The notes under the pieces: model-generated | What the model was told of the DNA's origin: nothing | The model's input: only the letters and a program-made list of their open reading frames with translations | Databases searched by the model: none | Translations under genes and position numbers: made by a program | Assembly (NCBI RefSeq): GCF_008801925.2 | Contig: NZ_CP062806.1 | Location: 186,001-250,000, forward strand | DNA: 64,000 nucleotides | Reading direction: 5' to 3' | Origin: Cupriavidus basilensis | Lineage (GTDB): Bacteria > Pseudomonadota > Gammaproteobacteria > Burkholderiales > Burkholderiaceae | Shown: positions 43,396 through 52,255 of the stretch, piece after piece | How the letters are laid out: every line of letters starts with the position of its first letter | How positions within the stretch are numbered: position 1 is the stretch's first letter

Positions 43396-44223
43396 TCAAG
43401 GCGTTGGGGTTGTTGATGGGCCGAATGTGACCTTCGGGAACTTGGCCATGACACCGACACCGCCATCCACCTCGATGATTTCACCGGCCATGTGGGAGCT
43501 CAGATCCGAAGCGAGGAACAGAAGTGGGCCGGCGATCTCCGCTGGCGTTGCTGGCCGCCCGAGCGGAATGACATCACTGATGGTTTGCCAGGCTGATTCG
43601 TCGAGTCGTTGGTTCAGCCGTGGTGTTCTCACGAATCCGGGTGATACGGCATTGATGCGCACATTGTAGGGTGCGTATTCGACGCCAGCGCATCGCACCA
43701 GGTGATGCAAGGCAGCTTTGGACGTGGCGTAGACGACTTCATTGGGCACGGCGCGATTGCCGGCCAGCGAGCCAACGAACACGAGGCTGCCGCCCCCGTC
43801 GGCCTTCATCATCTCCCCGCCGATCTGGATGGCCAGGTATGCGTGGCGAACGACGATGTCGAACTGGCGGTCCCACGCTTCGTCATCGAATTCCGCGAGC
43901 GGCTTGATGCCTGCAACACCGATGATGTCGATCACACCGTGAACACGTCCAAACTGCTTGCGTGCGGTATCGAAGACGCGTTGAACGTCTGATCGCTGCG
44001 TGGCGTCCGCTACGCACGGGATACCTCCCACCTTGTCGGCGATTGCATGGGCAAGCTGCTCGTCGCGGTCGACGCACAGCACTTTGGCACCCGCCTGTGC
44101 GAGTGCGTGAACGGTTTGCTCGCCGATTCCCTGCCCGGCGCCGAGCACGATGTATCCGCGGCCGTCGAGGCGCAAAAGAGAGAGGTAATCTGGGGTGGCA
44201 TGAATGCTGTTTTCTATTGTCAT
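43396..44223 (-). CDS. Short-chain dehydrogenase/reductase
   Basis: 275 residues. Rossmann motif RGYIVLGAGQGIGEQTVHAL, LCVDRDEQLAHAIA (Asp after strand 2 suggests NAD), DIIGVAGIKPL in place of NNAG, GGSLVFVGSLAGNRAVP, catalytic YATSKAALHHL, INAVSPGFVRTPRLN and LFLASDLSSHMAGEIIEVDG. Likely oxidises a hydroxyl group, for instance a diol produced after Rieske oxygenation, by context. 11 bases separate its stop from the start of the Rieske gene at its 5' side, pointing to one transcript. Confidence 0.9.
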   Translation of the reverse strand: MTIENSIHATPDYLSLLRLDGRGYIVLGAGQGIGEQTVHALAQAGAKVLCVDRDEQLAHAIADKVGGIPCVADATQRSDVQRVFDTARKQFGRVHGVIDIIGVAGIKPLAEFDDEAWDRQFDIVVRHAYLAIQIGGEMMKADGGGSLVFVGSLAGNRAVPNEVVYATSKAALHHLVRCAGVEYAPYNVRINAVSPGFVRTPRLNQRLDESAWQTISDVIPLGRPATPAEIAGPLLFLASDLSSHMAGEIIEVDGGVGVMAKFPKVTFGPSTTPTP

Positions 44224-44234
44224 GATTGTTTCCG

Positions 44235-45503
44235 CTACGCTACCGGGGTTTCACGATGGGATGGCAGCAGCTCTTGCCATCTGGAGCCTTCCTCGAGTTC
44301 CGAATCGCAGGCGCCTACGCCGCGCAAATCGAGACCGAGCGCGCGAAGCGGCCCACCTTCGCCGGCGCGTTTTACCGCTTCCAGCAATATACGGCGGACG
44401 CGCGTCACGGCCTGGTCAGCGGGCACAAGGTGTTCGCGCGAGCGGTCATAGAGTGGCCCTTGCGACAGCCCGATTGCGGCGTCTTCCACCTCCACGCCGC
44501 GCAATCCGGTCCAGTTCTCCTTCATCAGCGCCCGGTCCTGGCCGAACGAGTCCGCCCAACTGGCAGTGAAGGTGCAGGATTGCCGGTTGTAGTAGTTCGG
44601 GTTGTCGAGGCCAAGCAGTTCGATGATGCGGTCCTCATTCACGGGCTCGTTCCCATGGATAACGAGGAAGGTGCTGGTATGAGTATCGTCCGCAGGAACC
44701 TCCAGAACAGTGAACTGGAACGCTGGCGCGGGAATGATGCGGCCATACGGGACGATGAACGGGACCACGCGGGCGTTCTGGACCCGTGGCGTGTTGGTCT
44801 TGCGGAGCGCGACATAGTGGAAGCCGAACGCCGTATCCTCGATCTTCAGCGTCGGCTCCAGATCGTTGGACGCAAGTGCTGCCGGGTTGGTTACATCAGG
44901 ATTTCGTGTAAACGAGTCGTCCTTCCACCCCGGGCGCGCCATGTTGGTGTGCAGCACACCCACGTGCGAGCTGTCTTCACCACCTTCGACGAGTTGCAGG
45001 TAGTTGCAGCCCACGTTGATGCGGAGGACAACACGGTGGCTCGGCTCCACATCCATGAACGCATAGCGGGAGAACGCCGGTTCCAGGTGCTTGGGGCCGA
45101 CGTAGGCCCAGACGACCCCGCCTTCTTCGCGGACCGGGAATGCAGGCGCTTTCAGGCGTGCAGCGTACTTTGTATCGGCGTGGTTCGGTGTCTCTAGTAC
45201 AGCGCCGGCAGCGCTGAATTTCCAGCCATGATAGAGACAGCGAATGCCGCCCTCCTCTACGCGTCCCAGCGCCAGCGATGCGCCGCGGTGCATGCACAGT
45301 TCCTCCAGGAAGCCGACCTGGCCACTCGAGTCCCGGAAGGCGACATAGTTCTCGCCCAGGAGCCGGACGCGAAGGGGGGGGCAATCTGGCTCCGGCAACT
45401 GGGCTGAGGTGCACGCCGGGTGCCAGAAGCGTCTCATCATCTCTCCACCCGGCGTACCTGGGCCGACGCGGCAAAGCAGTTCATTGTCTTCGTGATTCAA
45501 CAT
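44235..45503 (-). CDS. Rieske oxygenase alpha subunit (phthalate dioxygenase family), copy 1
   Basis: 422 residues. Rieske 2Fe-2S site CMHRGASLALGRVEEGGIRC, LYHGWKF (C-x-H ... C-x2-H) at about residues 70-92, followed by the mononuclear-iron domain with LQLVEGGEDSSHVGVLHTNM (two His ligands) and the bridging Asp in that region. Proteins of this type act as alpha-only trimers and add one or two oxygen atoms to aromatic or related substrates, taking electrons from an FMN/2Fe-2S reductase. ATG 45503 with AAGGAG upstream. It follows copy 2 by 30 bases and shares the reductase gene at 46874. Substrate not determined. Confidence 0.92.
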   Translation of the reverse strand: MLNHEDNELLCRVGPGTPGGEMMRRFWHPACTSAQLPEPDCPPLRVRLLGENYVAFRDSSGQVGFLEELCMHRGASLALGRVEEGGIRCLYHGWKFSAAGAVLETPNHADTKYAARLKAPAFPVREEGGVVWAYVGPKHLEPAFSRYAFMDVEPSHRVVLRINVGCNYLQLVEGGEDSSHVGVLHTNMARPGWKDDSFTRNPDVTNPAALASNDLEPTLKIEDTAFGFHYVALRKTNTPRVQNARVVPFIVPYGRIIPAPAFQFTVLEVPADDTHTSTFLVIHGNEPVNEDRIIELLGLDNPNYYNRQSCTFTASWADSFGQDRALMKENWTGLRGVEVEDAAIGLSQGPLYDRSREHLVPADQAVTRVRRILLEAVKRAGEGGPLRALGLDLRGVGACDSELEEGSRWQELLPSHRETPVA

Positions 45504-45533
45504 GCGGTACTCCTTTGTTCTAGAAATCTGTGC

Positions 45534-46835
45534 TTATTGGGCACGCCCCGCACGCGTGCGGGGCGAGGATGTGATTCGGTGGTGCGGCACCAGCCCGCGC
45601 CAGTCTTCATCGGGGCCAATCTCGCCTGACACGCCGACGGCTTGATCGATCTGTGCCCGCAGCGCGGGAATATCCTGTTGATCGCGTACGGCGCGCGCCG
45701 CTCCCAGCAGACATCGATGCAGGCGACCAATCGCGACGTCGGCGCTGCACAGCAGTTCCTGCGAGCGGTCTCGGATCTTGCCGCTGGAGACGCTGCATGC
45801 CGCATCCTCTTGCGTGATGCTGTCGAAGCCGGTGAAGTGCCCATCGCGCTGACACTGGCGATCCTGGCCGAATCCGTTGGCCAGGGACATCGCGTTTGGC
45901 GTGTCCCAGGTGTCGTCGGTCATGCCGTACTTGCGCAGCGTCGGTTCGTCGAGGCCGACGAACTTCAGTTGCTCGGAGCGTAGCGGTTCTTCTCCGATGG
46001 GCTTTTCGGCATCCCACCAGATATGGAAGAAGCTGCAACGCTCGTCGTTGATCGGTACGATAACCAGCAACAGGTCGCCATTGGCGTTGGCGATGAAGCA
46101 GGGCGTGATGAACGAAGTCACGCGCGCAATGCGATGTGCTTCGCCTTGGCGGATCGCCACATAGTGGAAGCCGAAATCGGTCTCGTCCGCTTCGATAATC
46201 GGCGCCGAGTCGAACTGCATGTGCGTAGTCTTCTTGGCGTAGTCGAGATCCGAGTCATTGGTCTTGGCCAACGCGGAGCTGTGCAGTACCGTGAGGTGCG
46301 AGGAGTCCACGAGGCCCTCGATGACCTGAACGTAGTTGCAGTTGACGATCGCGCGAGCATTGATGCGGTTGGTGTCCGGCAGATCCATGAACGGCCAATG
46401 GGGGAAAGGCGGCTCTTCTTCCTTGGGGCCCAGATACGCCCAGACGACGCCGCCAGCTTCACGTACCGGATAGGTCCTGCCCTTGATGCGGTCCTTGAAT
46501 TTCGGGTCCGCGACGTTTGGCGTTTCCAGTACCGTTCCATCGACCGCGAACTTCCAGCCGTGATAGATGCAGCGCAGGCCGTCGCCATCGGCGCGAGCGA
46601 GCTGCATCGACGCGCCGCGATGCAGGCAACCCTCCGCATACATGCCAGCGCGACCGTTCTGGTCGCGCCAGACGACGAACCGCTCGCCCAGAACTTCAAT
46701 GGTTTGCGGGTCGCCGTTCGGTGCCGGCATATCGGACGATTGTGCAACCGGCAGCCAGAATCGACGCATGGCGTTGCCCATCGCGGTATCCGGCCCGGTC
46801 CGGCAGATCAGCTCGTTATCTTGCCTGGTCAACAT
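45534..46835 (-). CDS. Rieske oxygenase alpha subunit (phthalate dioxygenase family), copy 2
   Basis: 433 residues with the same plan as copy 1: MLTRQDNELICRTGPDTAMG, the Rieske site GCLHRGASMQLARADGDGLR, CIYHGWKF, and the iron-binding part VQVIEGLVDSSHLTVLHSSA. Clearly paralogous to copy 1 but well diverged. ATG at 46833-46835 has GAGGA upstream; an in-frame extension upstream reads as intergenic sequence. It is 38 bases downstream of the reductase gene. Two oxygenases with one reductase could handle two steps of one pathway or two related substrates. Confidence 0.92.
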   Translation of the reverse strand: MLTRQDNELICRTGPDTAMGNAMRRFWLPVAQSSDMPAPNGDPQTIEVLGERFVVWRDQNGRAGMYAEGCLHRGASMQLARADGDGLRCIYHGWKFAVDGTVLETPNVADPKFKDRIKGRTYPVREAGGVVWAYLGPKEEEPPFPHWPFMDLPDTNRINARAIVNCNYVQVIEGLVDSSHLTVLHSSALAKTNDSDLDYAKKTTHMQFDSAPIIEADETDFGFHYVAIRQGEAHRIARVTSFITPCFIANANGDLLLVIVPINDERCSFFHIWWDAEKPIGEEPLRSEQLKFVGLDEPTLRKYGMTDDTWDTPNAMSLANGFGQDRQCQRDGHFTGFDSITQEDAACSVSSGKIRDRSQELLCSADVAIGRLHRCLLGAARAVRDQQDIPALRAQIDQAVGVSGEIGPDEDWRGLVPHHRITSSPRTRAGRAQ

Positions 46836-46873
46836 ATTGAGTTCCTCTTCTTTAGTAGTAATTGCGCGTGGAC

Positions 46874-47836
46874 TCAAAGGTCCAGCAGAAGTCGTGGCGA
46901 CTTTGCGCGCGAGCAGCAAGGCATGAAGCAGTCATTGCGTTCGTGTTCGTCACTCGTGAGGTACAGATCGCGATGGTCGGGGGTGCCGGACAAGACCCGC
47001 GTCATGCAGGTGCCGCAGACACCCTGCTCGCACGAAAGCTGCAGATCGAACCCGGCATCGAGCAACGCGTGGGCGGCACTCTCGTCTGCTGCAACCTTGA
47101 TGATTTGCCCGCTGCTTTTGATCTCTATCTCGAAAGGAGAATCGCCGGAGTTGTCAACGGGTTCGGCGGCGAAGTACTCGCGGTGTAGGTGTGGCTCATC
47201 CCATCCTAGTCCTCTCGCCGTGTCCAGGATGTGGTTCATGAAACCGGAGGGGCCGCACACATAGAGATGCCTGTCAGGACCTGGTGCACCAATCGCAGCG
47301 GCTGCGTCGAGTTGCTGGTCGAGAGGGCCATCGTCCACATGCACGTGGACACGGTCGCTGAAGCGCTCCACCTGCAGACGGTCGACGAACGCCATCCGGG
47401 CCGGCGTTCGTCCGCAGTAGTGCATCTCGAAGGCGCGTCCGTCATGCTCAAGTTGCTGCGCCATGCAGAGGATCGGGGTGATGCCGATACCGCCAGCGAA
47501 GAGAAGGGACGTTGCGTCGTCGCTGTGCAGTGCGAAATGATTGCGCGGTGCGCTGATCGAAAGCACATCGCCTTCAGATAGCGTGTCGACGAGCATGGCG
47601 GAGCCGCCGCGCGAATCCGGTTCTCGCAGCACGCCAATCCGGTATCGCGACTCCGCGGAGGGCAGGTCATACAGCGAATACTGCCTGATCAGGCCGCCCG
47701 GCAAATGCACTTCGATATGCGAGCCCGCCTCGAATTCCGGCAGTCCGGCTTCTGTTGTAGGGGTGAACTCGAGGCCGGCGATTCCTTCGGCAAGGAGAGT
47801 CTTCGCGGCAACCTTGACTTTGATTAACGTATCCAT
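46874..47836 (-). CDS. Phthalate-dioxygenase-reductase-type FMN/2Fe-2S oxidoreductase
   Basis: 320 residues in the order FMN domain, NADH domain, plant-type ferredoxin. Seen: FMN site LIRQYSLYDLPSAESRYRIG, NADH site TSLLFAGGIGITPILCMAQQ, HLYVCGPSGFMNHIL, and the 2Fe-2S loop CEQGVCGTCMTRVLSGTPDH with the fourth Cys in NDCFMPCCSRA. It passes electrons from NADH to the Rieske oxygenases. ATG at 47834-47836 preferred over an earlier in-frame start, because the operator at 47851-47864 lies just upstream. First gene of the oxygenase operon. Confidence 0.92.
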   Translation of the reverse strand: MDTLIKVKVAAKTLLAEGIAGLEFTPTTEAGLPEFEAGSHIEVHLPGGLIRQYSLYDLPSAESRYRIGVLREPDSRGGSAMLVDTLSEGDVLSISAPRNHFALHSDDATSLLFAGGIGITPILCMAQQLEHDGRAFEMHYCGRTPARMAFVDRLQVERFSDRVHVHVDDGPLDQQLDAAAAIGAPGPDRHLYVCGPSGFMNHILDTARGLGWDEPHLHREYFAAEPVDNSGDSPFEIEIKSSGQIIKVAADESAAHALLDAGFDLQLSCEQGVCGTCMTRVLSGTPDHRDLYLTSDEHERNDCFMPCCSRAKSPRLLLDL

Positions 47837-47850
47837 CGCAATTCCAAATA

Positions 47851-47864
47851 TCTTCCATGGAAGA
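47851..47864. promoter_or_regulatory. Putative MarR operator before the reductase gene
   Basis: Perfect palindrome TCTTCC-AT-GGAAGA, 15 bases upstream of the reductase start and 17 bases beyond the hemerythrin stop, so it should control the oxygenase operon separately from hemerythrin. Confidence 0.7.
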
Positions 47865-47881
47865 TTAAAGGGCAAAAAAAA

Positions 47882-48325
47882 TTAGCTGGCAGCAGTAGGG
47901 CGGCGCTGCAGGACGACCGGAGAACCGCCGAGCTGCTGCTGGATCAGCCAGCGCGCCAGCCCTTGATCCATGACGCGAACATGCTCGGGAAACCAGTCTG
48001 CCAACGCATGGGCAAACGATCGCACCACGTGGGTCTTTCCTGATTTCAGGATTGCGCGCACTTCCAACGCCGAATTGAGAACGGCGGTGTGCTCGTCGAT
48101 ATGGCATCCGGACGACCCGTAGGCCGACTCGCGCATCGCATCATCTTCTTCACCAAAGTGGCGACGCGCGTGTTCGATGAAGCTGTACAGTGCTTGCTCC
48201 AGTTCGGCGTCGTCAACTGTCAGCAGGGCGTGTACACAGTCGACGAACTCCCGATGCGTCTGGTCCATCGAGTGATGGTCGAGCGAAAAGTCGTCATGCC
48301 ACTTAAATCCGGGGGACTGATTCAT
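47882..48325 (-). CDS. Bacteriohemerythrin
   Basis: 147 residues with the hemerythrin di-iron ligands: FSLDHHSMDQTHREFVDCVH (H, then H-x3-E type), FIEHARRHFGEEDDAMRESA (H-x3-E), CHIDEHTAVLN (H-x4-H) and LADWFPEHVRVMD (last His and Asp). Binds O2 reversibly at a carboxylate-bridged iron pair; in methanotrophs a homologue is proposed to carry oxygen to a monooxygenase. ATG 48325 has GAGGAAG upstream. It sits between two copies of the MarR-type operator and next to the oxygenase operon, so O2 supply or storage for Rieske enzymes is a fair guess. Confidence 0.9.
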   Translation of the reverse strand: MNQSPGFKWHDDFSLDHHSMDQTHREFVDCVHALLTVDDAELEQALYSFIEHARRHFGEEDDAMRESAYGSSGCHIDEHTAVLNSALEVRAILKSGKTHVVRSFAHALADWFPEHVRVMDQGLARWLIQQQLGGSPVVLQRRPTAAS

Positions 48326-48464
48326 ATGCTTCCTCGATCACTGCTGCATCCGGGCCAGGGTGCGTCACTGTCTGCGCCGCAGATGCGATACGACATACAT
48401 CAATGCTGAGTGGCCTTCCACGAATGACGTCGCGTGCAGTCGCGCATGATGCTTCGTGAGAATG

Positions 48465-48478
48465 GCTTCCACGGAAGA
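48465..48478. promoter_or_regulatory. Putative MarR operator, variant, hemerythrin/porin region
   Basis: GCTTCC-AC-GGAAGA, one mismatch in the left arm, 140 bases upstream of the hemerythrin start. Confidence 0.55.
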
Positions 48479-48564
48479 ATACAAAGCAATACTTTGTATG
48501 TCGAGGTAGGGGAAACGCGGAGAAATCCATGCCGATAGATCGATATGGTCTCGATGACTAACAT

Positions 48565-48578
48565 TCTTCCATGGAAGG
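48565..48578. promoter_or_regulatory. Putative MarR operator, variant, hemerythrin/porin region
   Basis: TCTTCC-AT-GGAAGG, one mismatch in the right arm. Middle one of three sites in the divergent hemerythrin/porin interval. Confidence 0.6.
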
Positions 48579-48651
48579 TGTAGTTGGCGTGAGACAGATC
48601 AGGGAAACTATCTAACGATGGTCGATTGACTTTCTTCACTCCGTAAATCAA

Positions 48652-48665
48652 TCTTCCGCGGAAGA
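48652..48665. promoter_or_regulatory. Putative MarR operator upstream of the porin gene
   Basis: TCTTCC-GC-GGAAGA, perfect arms, 35 bases before the porin start. Confidence 0.7.
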
Positions 48666-48699
48666 CAAAAGATTACCCACAAACGGAGGAGACGAGGAA

Positions 48700-49866
48700 A
48701 TGAAACGAGAGTCGAACCGGCTCGTTGGTCGGATTCAACGATGGGCCGCTCGCTGTGGATGGGCGCTTGCGGCGGCAGTCGCCAGCAGTGCTGCACATGC
48801 CTACGATGGATCGGGGGCGCTGGCGCCCGGTCTCTTGCTGTATGGCCTCATCGATACAGGCATCGAATATGTGAACAATGTGGGGCCCCAGAAGTCGAGC
48901 GTCGTGCGCGTCCCTTCGCTGACCGGCTCGTACCCGTCACGCTGGGGGCTGCGCGGGATCGAGGATCTGGGCGCAGGGTACAAGTCAATCTTTGTGCTCG
49001 AATCCGGATTCGCGCCAGATACAGGCGGCTCGAACCAGAGTGGACGACTGTTCGGCAGGCAGGCTTACGTAGGGCTGCTCGGGCCTTGGGGCGCTGTTTC
49101 GGTGGGTCGCCTGTACTCGCAGATCTACTGGTCGATGATCGGTGACACGATGGGGCCGAATATCTTCGCGGCAGGGCTGCTCGATACCTATCTGGCGCAG
49201 GCGCGCGTCGACAACGCCATCGACTACACATTGACGATCGGCGGTTTCACGGCGGCGGCCACCTATTCCCTAGGACGTGATTCGGTAGCGCCGGCAGTGG
49301 CAGGTGGCTGTGCAGGAGAATCTCCTACCGACTACCGCGCTTGCAAGGCAATCTCGGCGATGCTCAAGTACGATGCGCAAACCTGGGGAGTGGCCGGTGC
49401 TTACGATCGGAACTACGGGGGTGCCGGCACGGGTTCCCCGCTGCCAAGCAGTTCGCAGACCGATACGCGCGAGCTTATCAACGGTTACGTGAAGTATGGC
49501 ACTGCCACTATCGGCGCAGGCTACCTTCATCGGATCAATCACGGGCTCGTCGCGCCCGGTGTCGTCAGCAAGACCAGCGACTATTGGTGGATCGGCGGCA
49601 CCTATCTGCCCACCGTACATATTTCGCTCGATTTGCAGTATGGACACCTGTCGGTCAGTGGCACCCAGCTTGGCGCATCCGTCATCGCTGCACGCGCGCA
49701 GTACCTGTTCTCCCAACGCTCTGCCTTGTACATCACGGCCGGTCGGGTGTTCAACCAGCGTGATTCGACCATTACGGTGGACGGTGGCGCGCTTCCTGGG
49801 TCTTCGAATCCCTTGCCCGGGGTGGATCAGAGCGGCGTCATGATCGGCATTCGACACAAGTTCTGA
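48700..49866 (+). CDS. Outer-membrane porin (Gram-negative porin family 4 type)
   Basis: 388 residues. A signal peptide (basic start, then WALAAAVASSAAHA, cut before YDG), a first strand ALAPGLLLYGLIDTGIEYVN, the burkholderial porin pattern SRWGLRGIEDLGAGYKSIFV, LESGFAPDTGGSNQSGRLFG, RQAYVGLLGPWGAVSVGRLY, and a C-terminal strand ending in Phe (MIGIRHKF), as required for outer-membrane insertion. ATG 48700 has GGAGGAGA upstream. Divergent from hemerythrin with three operator-like palindromes between them. Likely lets the pathway substrate cross the outer membrane. Confidence 0.93.
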   Translation: MKRESNRLVGRIQRWAARCGWALAAAVASSAAHAYDGSGALAPGLLLYGLIDTGIEYVNNVGPQKSSVVRVPSLTGSYPSRWGLRGIEDLGAGYKSIFVLESGFAPDTGGSNQSGRLFGRQAYVGLLGPWGAVSVGRLYSQIYWSMIGDTMGPNIFAAGLLDTYLAQARVDNAIDYTLTIGGFTAAATYSLGRDSVAPAVAGGCAGESPTDYRACKAISAMLKYDAQTWGVAGAYDRNYGGAGTGSPLPSSSQTDTRELINGYVKYGTATIGAGYLHRINHGLVAPGVVSKTSDYWWIGGTYLPTVHISLDLQYGHLSVSGTQLGASVIAARAQYLFSQRSALYITAGRVFNQRDSTITVDGGALPGSSNPLPGVDQSGVMIGIRHKF

Positions 49867-49921
49867 CCTGAACATCAATCGCCCGCATTTCCATATGAGA
49901 AGTGCTGAACCTGGAGAAAAC

Positions 49922-51190
49922 ATGCTCACACAACCTGTCAATCGATGGTGGAACGTGGTTGCCGGAGCGCTCTGTGCTGCTGTGGGTGCGGGCGTCGTTG
50001 GTGTCTACATGTTTGGCGTGTTTGCCAAATCGATTGGCGCCGAATTTGGGTGGTCGCGAGTATCGGTATCTTTGGGATTAACCGCCTTTGCGTTGGCGTC
50101 TGGCGTTGGATCCCTGACACTGGGGCTTGCCATCGACCGGTTCGGCCTGCGCAAGGTGACGTCGATCTACGTCCTTCTCTTCGGGGGATCCATAGCGCTG
50201 GTCCCGCTGTTGCCCGCGCGGCTCGACTACTTCGTGATGGCATTCGCCGTGATGGGCTTCTTTGGCTCGGCCGCCACGGTGCTGCCCTATGCGGCGGCAA
50301 TCTGCAACTGGTTCGACCGCGAGCGTGGCCTGGCACTGGGGCTGGTGAATGCCGGAACCGGTATCGGCGCGGCACTGATGCCGCTATACGCCAACTTTCT
50401 GCTGTCGCGATATGGATGGCGCGGCGGTTACTGGGGCGTAGCGGTGGTGGTCACCCTTATTCCAATCGTGGCCCTTGCGCTTTGGGTGCGACTCCCAACC
50501 GCACAGCGCGGCGCACGTAACCCGAAAGGCGACACCGTTCCGTTGTCGGCGATCGTGAAATCGAGCAGGGCCTTCTGGCTGATTGCGATTGCCATCTTTA
50601 CCGTTTCGGTTGCAACGTTCGGAATCATCTCCCAGCTCGTGCCGATTGCGACGGATCGTGGCAATTCACCGCTGGTGGCGGCGAGAATCCTTTCGACGGT
50701 GGGGATCGGATCACTGTTCGGCAGATTGGCAGCAGGCTATGTCATGGACAGGGTCTTTGCCCCCTACGTGGCGGCCGGCGTTTTCGTCCTGGCCATGATT
50801 GGCATGGGTATCCTGACTGCCGCAAACTCGGTGTTCGTGATGACGATCGCAGCAGTCATGGTTGGTGTCGCCGCGGGAGCGGAGGGCGACATCCTGACGT
50901 TTCTGGTCAGCCGCTATTTCCCGATGAACGCTTTCGGCAGCGTCACTGGGGCAATTTGGGTGACGTGGGCGTGGGGCGGGGCGCTGGGAACCTATCTGCT
51001 GGGATTCTCGTATGACGCGACGCATTCCTACGGCATCGCCATTGCTGGATTTATTGCTGCATTGGCGCTGGGCACCGCGGCGATCCTGAGTGTTGGTCCC
51101 TATGCCTTCGCGCTGCCTCGTACTGTAGCTGGCGAAGCAGAATCCGACGCAAAGGTGACCGCTTCGGTCCAGGATGCGTCGGTGTCGTGA
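49922..51190 (+). CDS. MFS transporter (oxalate/formate antiporter-like group)
   Basis: 422 residues, twelve predicted membrane segments. Start NRWWNVVAGALCAAVGAGVV, motif A-like region SLTLGLAIDRFGLRKVTSIY, CNWFDRERGLALGLVNAGTG and ALMPLYANFLLSRYGWRGGY are typical of the OFA/MCT-type carriers for organic acids. ATG at 49922 with GGAGA upstream, 55 bases after the porin stop, so porin and carrier are probably co-transcribed. Together they suggest uptake of an organic or aromatic acid that enters the Rieske pathway. Confidence 0.9.
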   Translation: MLTQPVNRWWNVVAGALCAAVGAGVVGVYMFGVFAKSIGAEFGWSRVSVSLGLTAFALASGVGSLTLGLAIDRFGLRKVTSIYVLLFGGSIALVPLLPARLDYFVMAFAVMGFFGSAATVLPYAAAICNWFDRERGLALGLVNAGTGIGAALMPLYANFLLSRYGWRGGYWGVAVVVTLIPIVALALWVRLPTAQRGARNPKGDTVPLSAIVKSSRAFWLIAIAIFTVSVATFGIISQLVPIATDRGNSPLVAARILSTVGIGSLFGRLAAGYVMDRVFAPYVAAGVFVLAMIGMGILTAANSVFVMTIAAVMVGVAAGAEGDILTFLVSRYFPMNAFGSVTGAIWVTWAWGGALGTYLLGFSYDATHSYGIAIAGFIAALALGTAAILSVGPYAFALPRTVAGEAESDAKVTASVQDASVS

Positions 51191-51250
51191 ATCGCTTTTG
51201 GATTGAACCGGACGGAGGTGGCCCACGCTGCGTATGCAGCGCGACTGCCA

Positions 51251-52237
51251 TCACATATCGTGCGTCCTCAGCCAGTCGGCATACTCGGCAATGGATTGCT
51301 CGATCGAGTATCTGGGCACGTAGCCAAGTTCGTCGCCGATGCGCGAAATGTCCATGTGGAAGTTGCCCATGTTGACTTCACGTCCAGGGCTTGTCGCTTG
51401 CGTGGCATGTGTGGCGGAGCGCAACTCGACCTTGAAGCCGGGAATGGCTTTTTCCACTGCGCGCGCAATCTCGCCGTAGGTTGTCGAGCGCCCGCTCCCA
51501 AGGTTGTAGACGCTGTGGTTCAGTTTCGGCGCGCGTACCACGAGCCCCATGCCGTGTGCGATGTCTTTGACATAGGTCTGGTCATAACCATCGTCCGCCG
51601 AAGGTACGCCGCCCTTTGAAAAATCGGGCGCCGTTCCTGCCAACCCGGCGCGGATGAGCCGGCTGGGAAGGTTCAGGAACGTGCGATAGCCGGGGCCGAA
51701 CATGCCGCTGCATCGGACCGTGACGATGTTCAGGCCTTCCTGGCGGCGGTACAGGTTGGCGACGATCTCAAGCGTCTTCTTGGCCCACGACTGCACAATG
51801 AAGTTGTCGTCGTCCTCCTGCAGAGGAACGGGCATGTCCTCTCTCAGCGGCAGGAATTCTGGCCCAAGCCCCCAGTACGCGTCCGACGAGCTGGTCAGCA
51901 CGACGCGGTCGACGCCATATAGCTTGGCCGCCTCGAGCAGGTTCAACTGTGCCGTCACCCGTGCCCGCACTTCCGCGGCAGGTCGCAGAAGCTTCGGGGC
52001 GTAACCGGCGGTGTCAATTATGACATCCGGTTTGTACCTGGCCACGAGACCCATGACAGCATGAGGGTCTGTCAGGTCGAGGTACTCGACGAAGACCTGA
52101 TTGCGCCTGATGGCGTCTGTCAACAAGGACGGCGTCTGCCGGCGCACACCGGTTACGACAACGGTCTGACCCTTGTCGACCAGTTCACGGGCGGTATGCT
52201 GTCCAAGCATGCCCGTACCGCCGAAGATGATGATCAT
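51251..52237 (-). CDS. NAD-dependent epimerase/dehydratase-like protein (extended SDR)
   Basis: 328 residues. Rossmann start MIIIFGGTGMLGQHTARELV, YLDLTDPHAVMGLVARYKPD, IIDTAGYAPKLLRPAAEVRA, DRVVLTSSSDAYWGLGPEFL, then NFIVQSWAKKTLEIVANLYR where the catalytic Y-x3-K of the family would be: the Lys remains but the Tyr position is Trp or Ser, so ordinary SDR chemistry is doubtful. Later VRCSGMFGPGYRTFLNLPSR and QTYVKDIAHGMGLVVRAPK are standard. Last gene of the importer operon, 18 bases after livF, converging with the MFS gene. Role in the pathway unknown. Confidence 0.87.
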   Translation of the reverse strand: MIIIFGGTGMLGQHTARELVDKGQTVVVTGVRRQTPSLLTDAIRRNQVFVEYLDLTDPHAVMGLVARYKPDVIIDTAGYAPKLLRPAAEVRARVTAQLNLLEAAKLYGVDRVVLTSSSDAYWGLGPEFLPLREDMPVPLQEDDDNFIVQSWAKKTLEIVANLYRRQEGLNIVTVRCSGMFGPGYRTFLNLPSRLIRAGLAGTAPDFSKGGVPSADDGYDQTYVKDIAHGMGLVVRAPKLNHSVYNLGSGRSTTYGEIARAVEKAIPGFKVELRSATHATQATSPGREVNMGNFHMDISRIGDELGYVPRYSIEQSIAEYADWLRTHDM

Positions 52238-52255
52238 GGCTGTATTCCCAAATGG

